Shown: in pieces, positions 5,874 through 8,919 of the stretch
Numbering within the stretch: the stretch's first letter is position 1
Layout: each line of letters opens with the position of its first letter
Assembly (NCBI GenBank): GCA_031266095.1
Contig: JAISBR010000149.1
Location: 1 to 8,919 of the forward strand
Length of the DNA: 8,919 bases
Reading direction: 5' to 3'
DNA from: Treponema sp.
GTDB lineage: Bacteria; Spirochaetota; Spirochaetia; Treponematales; Breznakiellaceae
Made by a program: the position numbers and the translations under genes
Notes under the pieces: model-generated
What the model was told of the DNA's origin: nothing
Databases searched by the model: none
The model's input: only the letters and a program-made list of their open reading frames with translations

Positions 5874-7510
5874 TACCCCTCCTTCGAAAACTCTGCGTCC
5901 CCCAGGGCGCGGGCCTTGAACGCGGCAACGGCGATACACTCGGCGATCTTATCGGGCGGCCAGCTCTTTACCAGTTTTTGAAGTTCCTCCCGGAAACTTT
6001 CAAAGCCCGTTGAACGGCCAGCGGCTTCTTCAATCACGGCGGCTATGTCATCGGAAACAGGGGCGTACCCGCCGCCGCTTTCCTCAATCAGGGCATCAAG
6101 CTCATCCGGGGCGCCGCCTGCGGCCGCGGCCCTCTCGGCGTTCAACTCCGGCTTTTCAGGTTCTCCGGGCATAGGGGAACCGTATTCCGAAGGCGCGTAT
6201 GCGGCGTGGCCCCCGATGGTCTCATCTTCCTTTTCGGGGTTGGAAAGGCCCAGGAGGGACCGGACTTCATCGGCCCTGACTTTAAGGCCCTGCGGCCCCA
6301 GCTTTTCTACCGCCGCAATGATCTGCTCGATGTTTTTCTCATCGGGTTTGAAAAGATCAATCTTTGGATAGTTTTCCTGTTCTCCGAAATTGAGATTGAT
6401 ATAGGGAATGGTAAGGGCGCTGTTCAGGGTTTCTACCACCTGCTGAATATCGCTGTCGGCGATATCGTCCCGGACCTTGTCGTGGGTTTCGCTCTGCGCC
6501 CGGCTGGATCCCTCATCGGTGGTCATGGTCTGGCCCAGGACGAGTTTGCTGATCTGCTTGTCAACCCAGTCGGCCATGTTCCGGTAGACGTTTGACGTTT
6601 CGGCGGCGTGTTTGGATTCAATAATTTCCAGTACGGCGCTTTCGGGAATCACCGCCCCGAAGTCCTGGCCGATGGCGGCCACCGCCCGTTTCAGCGTCGC
6701 CCGGTCCTGTTCGGTGGACTTTTTGCCGTACTTGCCTATGCGGATGGGGTAGCCGTAACGGTCGATAAACGCGGCCCAGCTTGTCACGTCGTAGCTTTTA
6801 AGCATCCAGTAATACAGGGCCGGGAGGGCCAGCCCCGCCGTGATCTGGTTCCCGCTGATAAGATGCGGTTCGTGCACCACGAAATGAAAAGGCTTAAGCG
6901 GTTCCAGCCCGCTGCCCAGGGGGGAGCGGAGCATGAGGGTTTTCCCGGTTTCCTTGTCGTACTGGAACCACCGGGCGTCGCGGAATTTATAAGCGCAAGG
7001 TTTCCAGGGCGTTTTACCGGTGTCCCAGATAATCTCGTTCACCGAGAAGCCCTTGGCGAGCGCGTCCAGCATATCCCGGATCAGCGAGTACAGTTTCGCC
7101 GCCGGGTTTTTAACGATATCCCGTTCCACCGCTTCGGCGAGCTCCATGCCGCGTTTATCCTCGCCGGCAGGAATAACCTTTATCTCAAGCCCGGTGATCG
7201 CGTCCTTGCGGGTGGAGAGCACGGAACGGTAGTGCAGATCTTTTAACTCGATGTCCTGGGCAAGTTCCAGGTATTCCGCCGGGCATTCCCCGCGTTTCAC
7301 GTCGTTGAGGATTTCCGCCAGGCGTTCCGGGGTGAGCCGCTGCAGCAGGGAAAAATCGCCCCAGGGGTGGCGGTTGGTATAGGGGACCGCCGCCGCCTGT
7401 TCTTCCCCGGTATCGCCATCAGTATTTGTGTTGCCGGTTTCCGGCTCTTTTAACTCTTCCGGCCTGCCAAAGAATAAATCTTTGAGTTTGTCAAAACTCA
7501 ATCGTCCCAT
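5873..7510 (-). CDS. Mu gp29-like portal protein (DUF935)
   Basis: A 545-residue portal protein, the ring at the head vertex through which DNA enters and leaves and on which the terminase docks. Recognition rests on the DUF935 layout: the N-terminal LTPERLAEILND (59-70), repeated helix-strand segments, SWAAFIDRYGYPIRIGKYG (244-262), and KLVLGQTMTTDEGSSRAQS (322-340), a hallmark of Mu gp29-type portals. The C-terminal part from about 425 is Glu/Ala/Gly-rich and flexible, ending in a helical segment (about 503-540) like that of related portals. The length is normal for the family and the frame is intact. The ATG at 7510 follows GGAGGAG by 9 bases and overlaps the terminase stop by 13 bases, so the two are probably translationally coupled. 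Confidence 0.93.
   Translation of the reverse strand: MGRLSFDKLKDLFFGRPEELKEPETGNTNTDGDTGEEQAAAVPYTNRHPWGDFSLLQRLTPERLAEILNDVKRGECPAEYLELAQDIELKDLHYRSVLSTRKDAITGLEIKVIPAGEDKRGMELAEAVERDIVKNPAAKLYSLIRDMLDALAKGFSVNEIIWDTGKTPWKPCAYKFRDARWFQYDKETGKTLMLRSPLGSGLEPLKPFHFVVHEPHLISGNQITAGLALPALYYWMLKSYDVTSWAAFIDRYGYPIRIGKYGKKSTEQDRATLKRAVAAIGQDFGAVIPESAVLEIIESKHAAETSNVYRNMADWVDKQISKLVLGQTMTTDEGSSRAQSETHDKVRDDIADSDIQQVVETLNSALTIPYINLNFGEQENYPKIDLFKPDEKNIEQIIAAVEKLGPQGLKVRADEVRSLLGLSNPEKEDETIGGHAAYAPSEYGSPMPGEPEKPELNAERAAAAGGAPDELDALIEESGGGYAPVSDDIAAVIEEAAGRSTGFESFREELQKLVKSWPPDKIAECIAVAAFKARALGDAEFSKEG
5874..5884 (-). promoter_or_regulatory. Ribosome binding site of the methyltransferase
   Basis: AAGGAGGGG forms the last codons of the portal gene and ends 2 bases before the ATG at 5873. 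Portal stop and methyltransferase start share one base (TAATG), an arrangement typical of stop-restart coupling. Confidence 0.7.
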
Positions 7511-8919
7511 ATATCTTTACTCCTCCCCCGGTAACGGTTTCCGGTTTCCACGGCTTCGTAGGTCATGGGCTGGCAGCCCTTCGCGTCATCTTCTTTGGCG
7601 GCGTAAAAGGCCATGAGCTTGCCGATGGCCCCGTCCCCGTGGCGGCGTTCCCCCCGCCCGCCGCTCCGTTCAAGCACGCAGGGTACCCCGGCTTTGAGGC
7701 CCACCACCCGGAAATCGTCCCGGATAAAGGGGTCATCCGGGATATTTGTTGTGCCGTCTTCCATGCCGCCCTTGAGGCCGGGAAAGTTTTCGGCGTACCA
7801 CCTGGTGGAAATCATCACCTGGTAAACGTAGCCCGGCCATTCCTGGGCGGCGTATTCGGCTATCATCTGGCCGTTCCCCCGTGAATCGAAAGCCGCGCCG
7901 CCCAGGGCGGGCAGGGTATCCATCACGTATTTAATGGCCTGCCACTGCTGGGAAAAGGGCACGTTCCGCAATTCGATAACAAGAAATGTCAGCAGCCGCC
8001 CGTCCGGCATTTCCTCGTCAAAGAAAATGCTCGTAAGGTCGCCGGAACGGGCGAAATCTTCCCCGATATAAACCGGGCCGGTATGCGCGAGCAGGATGTC
8101 CCGGGCTTCCCGCTTGAGCCATTTATCGAATTCCCTGACGCGCTTCTCTTCCTTCTCGAAAGTAAAACCGTCCTCACAGGCTTTGCGGATAACCGTAACG
8201 GAAGGGTCGGAAACGGCCTCAAGGAGCACCGCGGGGAAGTAGCGGGTCCCGGCGCGGGCCGGGATGCAGAATAATTCCTCGTCCGCCCCGTTGCCGTAAT
8301 AGCCGATTATTTCTTCCCGCCACGTTTCCTGTTTCTCCGGCGACCAGGCCTCTCCCTGTACCAGGCAGATGCGCTTATACAGCCCCTGGGCCAGGGCCTC
8401 GTCAAAGGCGGTGCGGTGGAGGGAGTACTTCAGTTTCCCCTCCCGGACATCTTTAATAAGCTCGTTAAAGGGGTTGTCGTCGCCGTTATGGGTGGAGAGG
8501 ATGCGGATGCAGCCGCCCCACATCCGCAGGGCCATGGCAGCCTTTTTTAACCCGTCCAGATCTTCAACGAAGGCGGCCTCGTCAATAATAACCCGGCCCT
8601 GCTTTGACCGGAGGGACCGGGCCGCGGAGGGCAGACCCCAGATTTCAAAACCGGAGGCGAAGCGCAGGCGGTAGACGGTGATATCCTTGTCCTCGTCTTT
8701 GACCGCTACTTCCTCGACCTCCGAGGCTGCGGCGTTAATATGCTTTGCCCAGAACGCGCAGTCCCGGGCAAACTGCTGGGTCATTTCTTTGTTATAGGAA
8801 AGGTAATAGGTTGACTGCCCCCCGGCCTCCTTGCTCTTGGCCGCCTCCAGTACCGAGGCCAGGGCCTCCGCGTAGGAGGCGCCGATGCGCCGGGACTTCT
8901 CCCAGACCTTGACCGCGGC
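7498..8919 (-). CDS. Mu gp28-like terminase large subunit, N-terminus outside window
   Basis: The DNA-packaging motor: an ATPase that drives DNA through the portal plus a nuclease that cuts it. 473 residues are visible and the frame is open to the window edge, so the start, perhaps 50-70 residues away, is missing. Visible numbering: EKSRRIGAS at 7-15 is the Walker A-like loop in the non-standard form of this family; RVIIDEAAF around 109-116 is Walker B with Asp113 and Glu114; STHNG near 142-146 is the coupling-type motif. The nuclease domain shows GEDFARSGDLT (Asp288), FDSRGNGQ (Asp345) and RHGDGAIGKLMA (Asp429), the acidic set of RNase H-like terminase nucleases. All motifs are intact, so the gene looks functional. 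An internal ATG at 8784 lies after the Walker A loop and is not the true start. Confidence 0.93.
   Translation of the reverse strand, partial: AAVKVWEKSRRIGASYAEALASVLEAAKSKEAGGQSTYYLSYNKEMTQQFARDCAFWAKHINAAASEVEEVAVKDEDKDITVYRLRFASGFEIWGLPSAARSLRSKQGRVIIDEAAFVEDLDGLKKAAMALRMWGGCIRILSTHNGDDNPFNELIKDVREGKLKYSLHRTAFDEALAQGLYKRICLVQGEAWSPEKQETWREEIIGYYGNGADEELFCIPARAGTRYFPAVLLEAVSDPSVTVIRKACEDGFTFEKEEKRVREFDKWLKREARDILLAHTGPVYIGEDFARSGDLTSIFFDEEMPDGRLLTFLVIELRNVPFSQQWQAIKYVMDTLPALGGAAFDSRGNGQMIAEYAAQEWPGYVYQVMISTRWYAENFPGLKGGMEDGTTNIPDDPFIRDDFRVVGLKAGVPCVLERSGGRGERRHGDGAIGKLMAFYAAKEDDAKGCQPMTYEAVETGNRYRGRSKDIWDD

Larger units (their letters stand above)
3028..8919 (-). mobile_element. Mu-like prophage segment: packaging and head genes
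   Basis: Six minus-strand genes form one block: gp28-type terminase, gp29-type portal, adenine methyltransferase, gp30/MuF-type head protein, a 69-residue protein and a gp27-like protein. The terminase, portal, MuF order is that of phage Mu. Stops and starts overlap at four of the five junctions, as expected of a late operon. Neither prophage end is certain: the right side runs out of the window, and the left limit is placed at the gp27-like stop only because host-type genes begin just after. No transposase, integrase, attachment site or target-site duplication is visible. Major capsid, protease/scaffold and tail genes, which follow gp30 in Mu, are missing here, so this may be a remnant. Confidence 0.85.

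Noticed and set aside
6608..7246. Plus-strand open frame of 212 codons opposite the portal gene
   Set aside because: It lies wholly antisense to the DUF935 portal, has no recognisable domain, and arises from GC-rich codon structure.

Overview
The window joins two unlike regions. Left (about 1-2970) is ordinary bacterial chromosome: the 3' end of an unrecognised plus-strand gene, a 201-base convergent intergenic stretch crowded with short hairpins, and a minus-strand pair coding for a sugar-type GPH transporter and a metallo-beta-lactamase-fold hydrolase. Right (3028-8919, running off the edge) is a tightly packed minus-strand block of Mu-like prophage DNA-packaging and head genes.

Read in the direction of transcription (right to left), the prophage block is: large terminase (Mu gp28 type, start outside the window), portal (Mu gp29 type, DUF935), a beta-class adenine DNA methyltransferase, a MuF/gp30-type minor head protein with a C-terminal HEAGH zinc-metallopeptidase domain, a 69-residue unknown protein, and an 89-residue protein resembling the N-terminal part of the Mu gp27 (DUF3486) small terminase family. 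The first five genes overlap each other by 1 to 13 bases, so they probably share one transcript with coupled translation. Terminase and portal pump DNA into the head, MuF is a minor head protein near the portal, and the methyltransferase could mark phage DNA.

The late operon then stops. In Mu the protease/scaffold, major capsid and tail genes follow gp30; here the transporter comes next, with only 58 bases between the gp27-like stop and its first ATG. Either the prophage is a remnant whose distal part was lost, or its genes are split. The gp27-like gene sits after gp30, whereas in Mu it precedes gp28.

The most interesting locus is the MuF protein. Its architecture (head-morphogenesis domain, helical linker, variable C-terminal enzyme domain) matches the reported family of phage-encoded MuF polymorphic toxins. 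The 69-residue gene coupled to its stop codon sits where an immunity gene would be expected. That toxin-immunity reading is inference.

The organism cannot be named from the sequence. The GC-rich but mixed codon use, strong GGAGG-type ribosome binding sites and protein flavour would fit a free-living or gut-associated spirochaete (Treponema-like), with low confidence. No tRNA, rRNA, CRISPR array or insertion-sequence transposase was seen.
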